DNA of 64,000 nucleotides, taken from Saccharopolyspora indica. GTDB taxonomy: Bacteria; Actinomycetota; Actinomycetes; Mycobacteriales; Pseudonocardiaceae. The notes beneath the pieces were generated by a model. It had not been told where the DNA came from, did not search any database, and saw only the letters and a list, made by a program, of their open reading frames with translations. The DNA is taken from contig NZ_JAQGLB010000015.1 of NCBI RefSeq assembly GCF_027853965.1, forward strand, positions 146,392-210,391, given 5' to 3'. The position numbers and the translations under genes were made by a program. The number at the start of each line of letters is the position of its first letter. The stretch's first letter is position 1. Shown here piece after piece: positions 23,474 through 32,580 of the stretch.

Positions 23474-24483
23474 CGGGCGCTCGCCAGGACCGCGTCCCAC
23501 GCGAGCTCGGAGGCCAGCGCGCCGAACCCGGTCGCGTTGACGCCCTGCAGCTCGACCTCGTCGGTGGTGAGCGCGTACAGGGTGTCGCCGTCGAGCTCGG
23601 TGTGGAACGGGTGGATGGCCCGGTGCATCGAGCTGTGCACCTGGGTGGCGAACTGCTTCAGCGCGACGTCGTTGAGCTTCGCGTTGGTCACCACCACGGT
23701 CAGCGTCGTGTTGCCGGACGCCGTGCGCGCGGTCCCGGTGCCCGCTGCCGCGGCGGCGTAGTCGTCCGCGGGCATGCGGCGCTCGCCGGTTTCGGCGTGG
23801 TAGTTGCCGCGCACCACCGTGCCGTCGCGGTCCACGATCACGCCGACGGCGTTGACCACGGTCGCGACGAGCACCTTCAGCTCGCCGTACCGGCCGAAGG
23901 CCGCGCCCTGCCCGGCGAACTCGGCCCGCGAGAAGTCGATCTTGCCGACCGAGGCCGACCGGCCCGCGCCGCAGCGGCCGACGGGGAACCGCCCCTCGAC
24001 GGCGTTGTCCAGCGCGGCCTTCCCGAGGGCGAGGTCGGGCGCGATCGCGGTGTCCCGCACGGAGAAGTCGTAGATGACGGAGCCGGAGACGTGCTGCAAC
24101 GCGGCCCAGTGCGTGCGGTTCTCCGCGCGGTGCAGCAGTGCGGTGCTCACCCCCGCCGCCGCTTCCAGCCCGTACACAGAGCCGCCCGCGAGCACGATGG
24201 CCTGGTGGAAGCCGTAGCCGCCGGACATGCCGACCGCGCCGCCCCGGGCGTCGATCGCGGTCCGCGCGCCGCCCGGCACGTGGATCACCGTGCAGCCGGT
24301 CGGTCCCTCGGCGTACTCGGCGGTGCCGACGTGCACGCCGGGGATGTCGAAGGCGACGACCGAGTCGCCGGGACTCGGCTGCGGGGTCAGCATCACGTCG
24401 TCGTTGGTGAGCACCCCGGGCGCGAAGGCCGAGGCGGTGGCCGGTCGCGGCGCAGTGCCGTTGGTTCCGCTGGCAACACTCAC
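23470..24483 (-). CDS. P1/S58-family peptidase (DmpA/NylC-like Ntn hydrolase)
   Basis: 337 aa from a GTG at 24483 preceded by GTGGAGG. The autocatalytic cleavage site and nucleophile are visible in GNTTLTVVVTNAKLND (near residue 255): cleavage before Thr would give a two-chain enzyme as in NylC, the nylon-oligomer hydrolase, and DmpA. The GGSVYGLEAAAGVSTAL block and VGKIDFSRAEFAGQGAAFG are typical. Family members cut beta- or D-aminoacyl and omega-amino amide bonds. GTGA and ATGA overlaps couple it to an ABC ATPase upstream and the C45 hydrolase downstream. Confidence 0.85.
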   Translation of the reverse strand: MSVASGTNGTAPRPATASAFAPGVLTNDDVMLTPQPSPGDSVVAFDIPGVHVGTAEYAEGPTGCTVIHVPGGARTAIDARGGAVGMSGGYGFHQAIVLAGGSVYGLEAAAGVSTALLHRAENRTHWAALQHVSGSVIYDFSVRDTAIAPDLALGKAALDNAVEGRFPVGRCGAGRSASVGKIDFSRAEFAGQGAAFGRYGELKVLVATVVNAVGVIVDRDGTVVRGNYHAETGERRMPADDYAAAAAGTGTARTASGNTTLTVVVTNAKLNDVALKQFATQVHSSMHRAIHPFHTELDGDTLYALTTDEVELQGVNATGFGALASELAWDAVLASAR

Positions 24484-25229
24484 AATGCCTCCACTAGTTT
24501 CCTCGAGTACTCGTGCTCCGGGGTGCCGAAGAAGACCGCGGCGGGGGCGGTCTCCACCAGCTCGCCGCGCCGCATCACCGCAACCCGGTCGGCGACGTAG
24601 CGCACCGCGCCGATGTCGTGGCTGATGAACAGCGCCGCGAAGGAGAACTCCGCGCGCAGGTCCTTGATCAGGTTGAGGATCTGGGCCTGCACCGACACGT
24701 CCAGCGCGCTGACCGCCTCGTCGAAGACGACGAACGGCGGCCGGGTGATCAGCGCCCGCGCGATGGACACCCGCTGCCGCTGCCCTCCGGAGAGCTGGTG
24801 CGGGAAGCGCTGCGCGAACGACCCGCCCAGCCCCACCTGGTCGAGCGCGGCGAGCACCCGCTCGTCCACCTCGGCCCGGTCCGCTCCGCCGAGCACGACC
24901 AGCGGCTCGGCGACGCACTGCCCGACGCGCATGCGCGGGTTCAGCGACCACTGCGGATGCTGCAACACCGCCTGCATCCTGCCGGTGAGTTCCGCGCGCC
25001 GCTTGGGGAAGGGCTTGCCCTCGAATCGCGCGGTGCCGCTGGTGGGCCGCTGCAACCCGAGGGAGACCATGCTCGTCGTGGTCTTGCCGGAGCCGGATTC
25101 TCCCACCAGACCGAGGATCTCGCCCTCGGCCACAGACAGCGACACCCCGCGCACGGCGTGCACCTGCCTGCGCCGCCACGGCGGTCCGGAGCTGAACGTG
25201 ACGCCGACGTCGTCGAGTTCCAGGATCAC
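24480..25229 (-). CDS. Peptide-type ABC transporter ATPase (DppF/OppF-like)
   Basis: 249 aa from a GTG at 25229 (the frame extends further but overlaps the previous gene's coding end). Walker A GESGSGKTTT, Q-loop VLQHPQWSLNPRM, signature LSGGQRQRVSIARAL, Walker B PFVVFDEAVSALD, and H-loop LFISHD. The Walker B region reads DEAVSALD rather than DEPTSALD, a common variant. It lacks the oligopeptide C-terminal Cys cluster, which its partner ATPase has. Second ATPase of a five-component importer; coupled by 4-bp overlaps on both sides. Confidence 0.9.
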   Translation of the reverse strand: MILELDDVGVTFSSGPPWRRRQVHAVRGVSLSVAEGEILGLVGESGSGKTTTSMVSLGLQRPTSGTARFEGKPFPKRRAELTGRMQAVLQHPQWSLNPRMRVGQCVAEPLVVLGGADRAEVDERVLAALDQVGLGGSFAQRFPHQLSGGQRQRVSIARALITRPPFVVFDEAVSALDVSVQAQILNLIKDLRAEFSFAALFISHDIGAVRYVADRVAVMRRGELVETAPAAVFFGTPEHEYSRKLVEAL

Positions 25230-26161
25230 CGGCCGACCTCCGTGGTCAGGTGGCACAGCACGTCGCGTTCGCCCGTCGACACCAGGGGAGGGCGGTCCGA
25301 CGAGCAGGAGGCGTGCGCTTCCGGGCAGCGGGGCGCGAACGCGCAGCCCGCGGCGGAGCCGGTGAGCACCGGTGGCTGACCGGGGATCGGCACCAGCCGC
25401 TCGCCGTCGGCGACCGCCCCGGGCACGGCCCGCACCAGCGCGGCGGTGTAGGGGTGGCGGGGTGCGGCCAGCACCGCGCTCGCCGGGCCGGACTCGACGA
25501 TCCGCCCGCCGTACATCACCACCACCCGGGAACAGCGCTTCGCCACGGCCGGAAGATCGTGGCTCAGCCACAGGATCGTGGTGCCCGCCTCGGCCGCCAG
25601 CGAGAAGATCACCCCCAGGACCTCCTCGCGGATCTGGCTGTCCAGCGCGGCCGTCGGCTCGTCGGCGATCAGGATCTCCGGTTCTCCCGCCATCGCCATG
25701 GCGATCGCGACGCGCTGCGCCATCCCGCCGGAGAGCTGGTGCGGGTAGGACCTGGCCACCCGCTCGGGATCCGGGAGCCGCACGCGCTGCAGGTGCGCCA
25801 CGACGTCGCCGCGCCCGCGCAGCACCAGCTCGACCTGCTTGCCGACGCGCATCGTGGGATCGAGCGAGCCGATCGGCTCCTGGAACACCCAGCCGAGCCT
25901 CTCGCGCCGGAGAGCGCGGAGTTCCTTGGGGCGCAAGGCGTTCACGTCCTGGCCGCCGATCCGCACGGCACCGCTGACGACGGTCGCGGCGCCGGGCAGC
26001 AGACCGCCGATCGCCGAGCCCAGCGTGGACTTGCCGGAGCCGGACTCGCCGACGATGCCGATGGTCTCGGCAGGCTCCACCGCGAGCGTGGCGCCGTCGA
26101 GCGCGCGCACGCCCGAGGAGTAGTCGACGACGAGGTCGTCGACGTGCAGAAGGTGCGTCAT
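25226..26161 (-). CDS. Peptide-type ABC transporter ATPase (DppD/OppD-like)
   Basis: 311 aa from an ATG at 26161 with a 4-bp overlap to the permease. Walker A GESGSGKSTL, Q-loop VFQEPIGSLDPTM, signature LSGGMAQRVAIAMAMA, Walker B EILIADEPTAALD, H-loop ILWLSHD. The C-terminal oligopeptide_HPY domain has the CAFAPRCPEAHASC cysteine cluster typical of DppD/OppD. With the neighbouring permeases and lipoprotein it forms a complete di/oligopeptide-, nickel- or opine-class importer; the operon partners suggest an amide- or amine-containing substrate. Confidence 0.9.
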   Translation of the reverse strand: MTHLLHVDDLVVDYSSGVRALDGATLAVEPAETIGIVGESGSGKSTLGSAIGGLLPGAATVVSGAVRIGGQDVNALRPKELRALRRERLGWVFQEPIGSLDPTMRVGKQVELVLRGRGDVVAHLQRVRLPDPERVARSYPHQLSGGMAQRVAIAMAMAGEPEILIADEPTAALDSQIREEVLGVIFSLAAEAGTTILWLSHDLPAVAKRCSRVVVMYGGRIVESGPASAVLAAPRHPYTAALVRAVPGAVADGERLVPIPGQPPVLTGSAAGCAFAPRCPEAHASCSSDRPPLVSTGERDVLCHLTTEVGR

Positions 26162-26988
26162 ACCAGCGACCGAGCCTCCCTCGGTTCGAGACCGTCGCGC
26201 AGACCGTCGCCGAACACGTTGATGGCCAGGATCGCCGCGACCAGCACGATCCCGGGGACGATGACCAGCCACGGCGCCGCGAGCAGGTAGGTGCTGCCCT
26301 GCTGGAGCAGCGCGCCGAGCGAGGACTGCGGCGGCTGCACGCCGAAGCCGAGGAAGCTGAGCCCGCCCTCGACGAGGATGCCCACCGACAGCGCGTAGGT
26401 GCCCTGCACCGCGATGGTGCCGGACAGGTTGGGCAGCAGGTGCCGGACCAGGATGCGCGGCCAGCGCGCGCCGCTGATCACCGCGGAGGTCACGTACTCC
26501 CGCTCGGCCACCGCGACCGCCGCCGCGCGCACCACGCGCGTCATCAGCGGGATGGTGATGAGGACGATGCTGCACAGCGTCGCCGTTCGGCCGGGCCCGA
26601 CCACGGCGGCGACGAGGATCGCGAGCACGATCGTCGGGAACGAGTGCAGCACCTCGATCAGCCGCATCACGACCTCGCCGAGCCAGCCGCCGCGGTAGCC
26701 GGCTGCGATGCCGAGCAGCGTGGCCAGCACGGCGGTGACCAGCACCGCAGCCGCCGAGAGCAGCAGCGTGCTGCCGATGCCTTCGAGCAGCCGGGGCAGC
26801 ATCGAGCGGCCAAGCTCGTCGGTCCCCAGCAGAAAGTCGGCGCCCGGCGGGGAGAGCCGCGGCCCCACCATGGCATCGGGGTCACCGCCGATCCCGGTCG
26901 CCGTGCCCACGGCCGAGGCGAGCACCAGCACCGCCAGGCACACCAGGCCGGAACGGGTGAGCCAGTCCGCGTTGCGCCACCAGATCAT
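26158..26988 (-). CDS. ABC transporter permease (DppC-like)
   Basis: 276 aa, ATG at 26988 overlapping the previous permease. Family N-terminal OppC segment with LLGTDELGRSMLPRLLEGIGSTL, five to six hydrophobic segments, and the cytoplasmic EAA loop SAVISGARWPRILVRHLLPNLSG. The C-terminal GLSFLGFGVQPPQSSLGALLQ and INVFGDGLRD are classical DppC features. Forms the inner-membrane channel with the DppB-like protein. Confidence 0.92.
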   Translation of the reverse strand: MIWWRNADWLTRSGLVCLAVLVLASAVGTATGIGGDPDAMVGPRLSPPGADFLLGTDELGRSMLPRLLEGIGSTLLLSAAAVLVTAVLATLLGIAAGYRGGWLGEVVMRLIEVLHSFPTIVLAILVAAVVGPGRTATLCSIVLITIPLMTRVVRAAAVAVAEREYVTSAVISGARWPRILVRHLLPNLSGTIAVQGTYALSVGILVEGGLSFLGFGVQPPQSSLGALLQQGSTYLLAAPWLVIVPGIVLVAAILAINVFGDGLRDGLEPREARSLV

Positions 26989-27944
26989 CGCTTCCGTCCC
27001 TTCGCAGCACCGAAGCGCGGATCGAGCACGCCCGCGACGGCGTCGGTCAGCATCGTCGTCACGACGAAGACCACGGCCGCCAGCAGCACGCCCGCCTGAA
27101 CCACCGCGTAGTCCCGCCGGCCCACCGCCTGCACGAGATAGGTGCCCACACCGGGCAGGTTGAACAGGTACTCGACGATCACCGCGCCACCGAGCAGGTA
27201 GGCGGTGACGGTCGTGAGCACGGTGACGACCGGGATGGCGGCGTTGCGCAGCACGTGGCGGACCACGATGGACACCGGGCTCTCGCCGCGCGCGACGCAC
27301 GCCGTGATGTAGGTCTCCACCAGCACGTTCAGCACCGCGTCGCGGGTGGTCCGGGCGGTCACGGCGATCACGAACACCGACAGCACGGCGGCCGGCAGCA
27401 CCATCGACCGGAGATTGCCCACCGGGTCCTCGCCGAACGGCACGTAGCCGCCCACGGTGAGGCCGAGCGCGTAGCGGGAGAACAGGAACACCACGACGCT
27501 GCCGAGCACGAACTCCGGCACGCTCACGCCGAGACCGCTCAGCAACCTGCCGACGGCACCGCCCCTGGCGCGCACCGCGGTCCAGACGCCGAGCGGCACG
27601 CCGATCAGGACGGCGGCCACCACACCGGAGAGGGCCAGCTGCACGGTCACCGGCAGCCGCAGCCCGAACTCCGCGGTCACCGGCTCACCGGTGATCATCG
27701 AGGCGCCGAGGTCCCCGGTGAGCGCGGTGCCCAGCCACCGCCAGTACTGCACGGGGATGCTCTGGTCGAGCCCGTACTTCGCCGCGACCGCGGCCTGCTG
27801 CTCGGGACTCGCGAACGGCCCGAGCACGACCTCGGCGAAGCCGCCGGGCATCAGCCGGGAGGTGGCGAAGATCAGGATCGAGACGAGGAACAGGATCACC
27901 ACGGCGCCCACCGCCCGCCGCAGCCACCACGTGAACAGTCGCAC
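26985..27944 (-). CDS. ABC transporter permease (DppB-like)
   Basis: 319 aa from a GTG at 27944 behind AGGAGG. N-terminal TM plus the periplasmic LGPFASPEQQAAVAAKYGLDQSIPVQYWRWL segment typical of DppB, then five further TM helices with EAA loop ACVARGESPVSIVVRHVLRNAAIPV and YLLGGAVIVEYLFNLPGVG. Starts 8 bp after the substrate-binding protein gene, in the same operon. Confidence 0.92.
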   Translation of the reverse strand: MRLFTWWLRRAVGAVVILFLVSILIFATSRLMPGGFAEVVLGPFASPEQQAAVAAKYGLDQSIPVQYWRWLGTALTGDLGASMITGEPVTAEFGLRLPVTVQLALSGVVAAVLIGVPLGVWTAVRARGGAVGRLLSGLGVSVPEFVLGSVVVFLFSRYALGLTVGGYVPFGEDPVGNLRSMVLPAAVLSVFVIAVTARTTRDAVLNVLVETYITACVARGESPVSIVVRHVLRNAAIPVVTVLTTVTAYLLGGAVIVEYLFNLPGVGTYLVQAVGRRDYAVVQAGVLLAAVVFVVTTMLTDAVAGVLDPRFGAAKGRKR

Positions 27945-27952
27945 GAGTCCTC

Positions 27953-29560
27953 CTAGTCGGTGCGCAGCCGGAAGTCGGCGATGCCGCGGAACAGGTGGCC
28001 GTAGCCCTCGGTCTCGTAGAACGTGGGGCTGACCGCGTCGGACCGGAAGCCGACCAGCGCGGGTTTGGTGACGAGCGGAATCATCTGGCCGTCGGTGTCG
28101 ACCGCGTCGCAGAGCTCCTGCAGCGCGGTGGTGCGCTCGGGGCCCGCCGGGGTCTCGATGGCCTTGTCGATCGCGGCGTTGAGCGCGGGATTCGGTGCCA
28201 TGAAACCGGCGTTGAACCCGGCCTGCTCGGGGTTCCACCACCTGCCGGCCATGCCCGCGTCGGCGTACCCGGCGAACCAGGACAGCGCCGCGTCGAAGGT
28301 GGCGGGCACCTCGCCGTAGACCTCGCCCGCCCAGCTGCCCTCGTCGAGCTGCTCGATGCTCACCCGGATCCCGATGCGCTCGAGGTTCTGCTGGATCACC
28401 TGCGCGACGGCGGGCGCGGGCCCTGTCGAGTACGCCGCGAGCCGGAAGGTCAGGTTCTCGGAGCCGGCCTCCCGGAGCAGCTGCCGCGCCCGGTCCAGGT
28501 CGGCCTGCGCCGAGGGCACCAGCGCCGGATCGCATGCGCCGGGCAGCGCGACCGGAGTGACGCCGGTGGGCCTGCCGAGGCCGCCCAGCGCGGAGTCGGC
28601 CATCGCCTGCCGGTCCAGCGCGATGTTGATCGCCTGGCGCACCCGCGGGTCGTCGAACTTCCCGCCGGGCGCGTTGCTGTTGAGCATCAGGTAGTAGAAG
28701 TCGGTGGTGGTCTGCGCGCCGATGCGGGTGCCGCGGGCGCCGTTGAGCAGCTTCGGCGCGTCGACGTTGCCGAGCATCGCCACGTCGGCGCTGCCGTTCT
28801 GCAACGCGGCCATCCTGGCTTGCTCCTGCGCCGAGATCACCACGGTGACGGTGTCGGCAGCGGGCTTTCCCGCCGCCCAGTAGCCGGTTCTGCGCTTGAA
28901 CCGCCACGAGACGTCCTGGCGGTGCGTCTCGACCTCGAACGGTCCGGTGCCCAGCATGGTCTTGGCGGGATCGAGCGATCCTTCCGAGATCTCCTTCATG
29001 GGAAGCACGGCGGCGGGCACGTTGGCGAGCGCGGCCAGAAACGGCGCGTACGGCCGGGAGAGCTTCACCGCGACGGTCCGGTCGTCCACTGCGGACACTC
29101 GCTCGACGGGGCCGACCTGCGCCTGCCACACGCCCTGACCGGCGAGCAGGCGTTGCAGACTGCCCACCACGTCGTCGGCGGTCATCGCCCTGCCGTTGGA
29201 GAAGGTGACGGCGTCGCGCAGGTGGAACACGTACTCGGTGGGGCTCGGGGTCTCCCAGCTCTCGGCCAGCGCCGGTTGGACGCCGAAGTCGGGGCCGACG
29301 GTCACCAGCGTCTCGTAGACCAGCGACATGAGCTGCCACGACGTGGCGACGTCGGCGAGCTGCGGGTCGAGTCCGGTGGCGGCGCCGATGTCGACGGTCA
29401 TCTGCAGGTCGAGCGTCCCGCCCGCGGGCACGGCACCGTCGGCGACCGCGAGGTAGCCCGGCACGTCCGAGCGCGCGGTGGTGCTGTCGAGCGGAGCCGC
29501 GGAGCAGCCCGCGAGCGCGACGACCGTCCCGGCGGCGCAGGCGAAGTGGGAAATCCGCAT
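27953..29560 (-). CDS. ABC transporter substrate-binding lipoprotein (SBP_bac_5)
   Basis: 535 aa. The N-terminus is a short lipoprotein signal with lipobox LAGC (Cys 19). The SBP_bac_5 body is recognised by YETLVTVGPDFGVQPALAESWETPSPTEYVFHLRDAVTFSNGRAMTADDVVGSLQRL and DDPRVRQAINIALDRQAMADSAL. It binds the solute outside the membrane and delivers it to the DppBC-like permease. First gene of the minus-strand operon; its promoter region contains the palindrome at 29609-29626. Confidence 0.92.
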   Translation of the reverse strand: MRISHFACAAGTVVALAGCSAAPLDSTTARSDVPGYLAVADGAVPAGGTLDLQMTVDIGAATGLDPQLADVATSWQLMSLVYETLVTVGPDFGVQPALAESWETPSPTEYVFHLRDAVTFSNGRAMTADDVVGSLQRLLAGQGVWQAQVGPVERVSAVDDRTVAVKLSRPYAPFLAALANVPAAVLPMKEISEGSLDPAKTMLGTGPFEVETHRQDVSWRFKRRTGYWAAGKPAADTVTVVISAQEQARMAALQNGSADVAMLGNVDAPKLLNGARGTRIGAQTTTDFYYLMLNSNAPGGKFDDPRVRQAINIALDRQAMADSALGGLGRPTGVTPVALPGACDPALVPSAQADLDRARQLLREAGSENLTFRLAAYSTGPAPAVAQVIQQNLERIGIRVSIEQLDEGSWAGEVYGEVPATFDAALSWFAGYADAGMAGRWWNPEQAGFNAGFMAPNPALNAAIDKAIETPAGPERTTALQELCDAVDTDGQMIPLVTKPALVGFRSDAVSPTFYETEGYGHLFRGIADFRLRTD

Positions 29561-29608
29561 CGGACCTCAGCTTTCCGGTCGCGGCCTGACGACCGCGGTG
29601 CCGACCAG

Positions 29609-29626
29609 TGCCGGAACGTTCCGACA
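29609..29626. promoter_or_regulatory. LacI-type operator 1
   Basis: TGCCGGAACGTTCCGACA, an 18-bp near-perfect palindrome with the central CG expected of LacI/GalR operators, 49 bp upstream of the substrate-binding protein gene. It differs from operator 2 at one position. Confidence 0.7.
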
Positions 29627-29720
29627 TGGGCAGCGATTAAACGGCGGCAGCCCGGTCGCGTCAACCCCCAGATGCTGTTCATTGACCGGCTATCGCCGAG
29701 TGGTTAACGTGACCGGACAA

Positions 29721-29738
29721 TGCCGGAACGTTCCGGCA
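29721..29738. promoter_or_regulatory. LacI-type operator 2
   Basis: TGCCGGAACGTTCCGGCA, a perfect 18-bp palindrome 24 bp upstream of the copper amine oxidase start and 112 bp from operator 1. The pair brackets the divergent promoters, so one LacI protein could silence both directions. Confidence 0.75.
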
Positions 29739-29762
29739 GTGCTGCGACCCCCAGGAGATCCA

Positions 29763-31688
29763 GTGCTTGACCGCCAGGAACCCCACCCGCTCGCACCGCT
29801 GACCGCCGACGAGATCACCGACGTGCGCCAGATCCTCGATGCCGCCGACGTGCTGCGCGGGACGACGCGGTTCTCCTACCTGGGGCTCGTCGAACCCGCC
29901 AAGGTCGACCTCGCACGCCACGAGCGCGACGGCTCCGCCGTCGCCCGGTGGGCGCGGGCGCTGCTGCTCGACGTCGCCACCGGCGAGGCGCACGACGTGC
30001 GCGTGGACCTGGGCGAGCGCGCGGTGCGGTCGATCACCGCGATCGACGGCGAGCACGGCCAGGTGCCGGTGCTCGGCGAAGAGCACGACGTGGTCCGCGA
30101 GGTCATGGCCGCCGACGAAGGCTGGCGCGCCGCGCTGGAGAAGCGCGGGATCACCGATCCGGCCCACGTGTACCTGGCGGCGCTGTCGGCCGGTCGGTTC
30201 GAGTCCGTCCCGGACGGTGGGCGGCGGATGGTCCGCGTGCTCGCGCACTGGCGGCCCGATCCGTCCACAATGGTCTGGGCGCACCCGGTCGACGGGCTCG
30301 TGGCCTACGTGGACCTCATCGCGCGAGAGGTCGTGGAGATCGTCGACACCGGCGTCCTGCCGATCCCGCGGGAGTCGGGCGACTACGACGATCCCGCGGT
30401 CTCCGGCCCGCCCCGGACGACCCAGCGGCCCATCGAGATCACCCAGCCGGAAGGACCGAGCTTCACGCTCACCGACGGCGTGCTGAGCTGGGAGAACTGG
30501 CACGTGCGGCTCGGCTACGACATGCGCGAGGGGCTGGTGCTGCACCAGGTCGGGTTCACCGACGGCGGCGAGCTGCGGCCGGTCGTCCACCGGGCCTCGG
30601 TCGCCGAGATGGTCGTGCCCTACGCCGACCCCGGCCCGATCCGGTTCTGGCAGAACTACTTCGACACCGGCGAGTACCAGCTCGGCAGGCTCGCGAACTC
30701 GCTGGAGCTGGGCTGCGACTGCCTCGGCGAGATCACCTACCTCGATGCGACCGTCGCCGACGGCCGCGGCGAGCCGACGACGATCGCCAACGCCATCTGC
30801 GTCCACGAGGAGGACGCGGGCGTGCTGTGGAAGCACACCGACCCCGCCAACGGCAGCAGGCAGACCCGGCGCCAGCGCAGGCTGGTGATCTCGTTCTTCA
30901 CCACGGTCGGCAACTACGACTACGGCTTCTACTGGTACCTCTACCTCGACGGCACGATCGAGCTGGAGTGCAAGGCCACCGGAGTCGTGTTCACCGCGTA
31001 CTACGACGAGCGGATCGCGCCGCACGCTTCGAAGATCGCGCCCGAACTCGCGGCGCCCTACCACCAGCACCTGTTCAACGTCCGGCTCGACATGGCCGTG
31101 GACGGCGACGTCAACGCCGTCGACGAAGTGGAGGTCGCGCGGATGCCGATGGGGGAGGGGAACCCGTTCGGCAACGCGTTCACGCGCTCGGTGCGCAGGC
31201 TCGCCAGCGAACGCGAGGCGCAGCGCATGGCCGCTCCCGAGCGCGGCCGGGCGTGGCACATCGTGAATCCGCAGCGGCGCAACCGCCTCGGCGACGAGAC
31301 CGGCTACGCGCTGATCCCGCAGGGGCAGCCGACGCTGCTGGCCGACGAGCGCTCGGCCATCCACGGGCGGGCGGCCTTCGCCACCAAGCACCTGTGGGTC
31401 ACCCGCCACGACGAGACCGAGCGGTACCCGGCGGGAGATCTGGTGAACCAGAGCCCGGCCCACGCGGGACTGCCGCAGTTCGCCGAGGACGACCGCGATC
31501 TCGACGGCGCGGACCTGGTCGTGTGGCACACCTTCGGCCTCACGCACTTCCCGCGCCCCGAGGACTGGCCGGTGATGCCGGTCGACAGCTGCGGTTTCAC
31601 GCTCAAACCCGCGGGCTTCTTCGACCGCAACCCGACGCTCGACGTTCCCGCGCCGTCGGGCGACCACTGCCACCGAGGGGGAGCCTGA
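29763..31688 (+). CDS. Copper-containing primary amine oxidase
   Basis: 641 aa from a GTG at 29763 with AGGAG seven bases upstream. The topaquinone site is TTVGNYDYGFYWY (Tyr of NYDY is the cofactor precursor). The copper ligands are HQHLFNVRLDM (His-x-His) and the late His of TFGLTHFPRPEDWP. The catalytic-base Asp lies in the block ending WQNYFDTGEYQLGRLAN. It oxidises primary amines to aldehydes with release of ammonia and peroxide; the aldehyde dehydrogenase of the same regulon is a plausible next enzyme. Divergent from the transporter operon across two LacI-type operators. Substrate (tyramine, phenethylamine, histamine or other) not predictable. Confidence 0.93.
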   Translation: MLDRQEPHPLAPLTADEITDVRQILDAADVLRGTTRFSYLGLVEPAKVDLARHERDGSAVARWARALLLDVATGEAHDVRVDLGERAVRSITAIDGEHGQVPVLGEEHDVVREVMAADEGWRAALEKRGITDPAHVYLAALSAGRFESVPDGGRRMVRVLAHWRPDPSTMVWAHPVDGLVAYVDLIAREVVEIVDTGVLPIPRESGDYDDPAVSGPPRTTQRPIEITQPEGPSFTLTDGVLSWENWHVRLGYDMREGLVLHQVGFTDGGELRPVVHRASVAEMVVPYADPGPIRFWQNYFDTGEYQLGRLANSLELGCDCLGEITYLDATVADGRGEPTTIANAICVHEEDAGVLWKHTDPANGSRQTRRQRRLVISFFTTVGNYDYGFYWYLYLDGTIELECKATGVVFTAYYDERIAPHASKIAPELAAPYHQHLFNVRLDMAVDGDVNAVDEVEVARMPMGEGNPFGNAFTRSVRRLASEREAQRMAAPERGRAWHIVNPQRRNRLGDETGYALIPQGQPTLLADERSAIHGRAAFATKHLWVTRHDETERYPAGDLVNQSPAHAGLPQFAEDDRDLDGADLVVWHTFGLTHFPRPEDWPVMPVDSCGFTLKPAGFFDRNPTLDVPAPSGDHCHRGGA

Positions 31689-31689
31689 C

Positions 31690-32322
31690 ATGCACGAGTT
31701 CGCGCGCTACGCGGCACCGTCGACGGCCGACGAGATCGAGCTGGTCCGGCGGCACCCCTTCGCACTGGTGGTGAGCGCGGCTGGACAAGCGCCGGTCGGC
31801 ACCCACCTGCCGGTGATCTTCCCGCAGCGAAGGGAAATCCCGGACTCCTGGGGGGACGTGACGCTGCTCGGGCACCTGGCGCGGGTCAACCCGCAGTGGC
31901 GCGACTTCGCCGTGAACCCGCAGGTGCTGATGGTGTTCTCCGGACCGGACGGCTACGTCTCGCCCTCGACCTACGGCTACACGCCGGCAGTGCCGACGTG
32001 GAACTACGCGGCCGTGCACCTCACCGGCGAGGTGGAGCTGATCGAGGACGCGGCGACCACGCTCGACGTCGTGGAGCAGACCGTGCTCGCGATGGAATCG
32101 CAGCGAGATCCGAGCTGGGACATGACGTCGTCCCGGGCGAAGTTCGAATCGCTCGTCGAGCACGTGGTGGCGTTCCGGGTCCGGGTGCGGACCGCGCACA
32201 GCGTGTTCAAGCTGAGCCAGGACATGCCCGCCGACGTCCGCGAACGCGTCCGCGACGACGTCGCGAGAAGCGCCCCCGCGGGCGCGGAACTGGCCACCCT
32301 GATGCGCGACCACGACAGCTGA
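31690..32322 (+). CDS. FMN-binding PaiB-family protein
   Basis: 210 aa starting 1 bp after the amine oxidase stop, so cotranscribed. PaiB family: THLPVIFPQ, GHLARVNPQWRD and SPSTYGYTPAVPTWNYAAVHLTGEVEL (the split-barrel flavin-binding core with PTWNY), and the C-terminal FKLSQDMPADVR, where the Lys-Leu-Ser-Gln pattern is diagnostic. PaiB proteins are annotated as negative transcriptional regulators but have a pyridoxamine-oxidase-like flavin fold and no helix-turn-helix. A role as flavin enzyme or sensor in amine metabolism is possible. Confidence 0.88.
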   Translation: MHEFARYAAPSTADEIELVRRHPFALVVSAAGQAPVGTHLPVIFPQRREIPDSWGDVTLLGHLARVNPQWRDFAVNPQVLMVFSGPDGYVSPSTYGYTPAVPTWNYAAVHLTGEVELIEDAATTLDVVEQTVLAMESQRDPSWDMTSSRAKFESLVEHVVAFRVRVRTAHSVFKLSQDMPADVRERVRDDVARSAPAGAELATLMRDHDS

Positions 32323-32580
32323 CGCGTTCGGGGGCTGCAACTGCCCGAGAAGCTGCAGTCCCTCGGAACGACCGACAGGCGTGGACCTCGACCCCGGAGG
32401 ACTTCGTCGAGAGGACGAATGCAGCCTCCGAACTCCTTGGTGAAGCTGCCCTGCAGCATCCAGAAGTGTGTTCGGGCCACACGGTGAGCTGACAGCGCGA
32501 GCGCTCTTGTCCATGACCGGCTTGAGTGTCCACCGGGACCCGGAAGTGTCCGGTTCCGCGCTCGAGGTGAAGGAGAGATC

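Noticed and set aside
31690..32322. PaiB-like gene as the transcriptional repressor of the amine regulon
   Set aside because: It has a flavin-type split barrel and no DNA-binding domain, while a true LacI gene and LacI-type operators are present.
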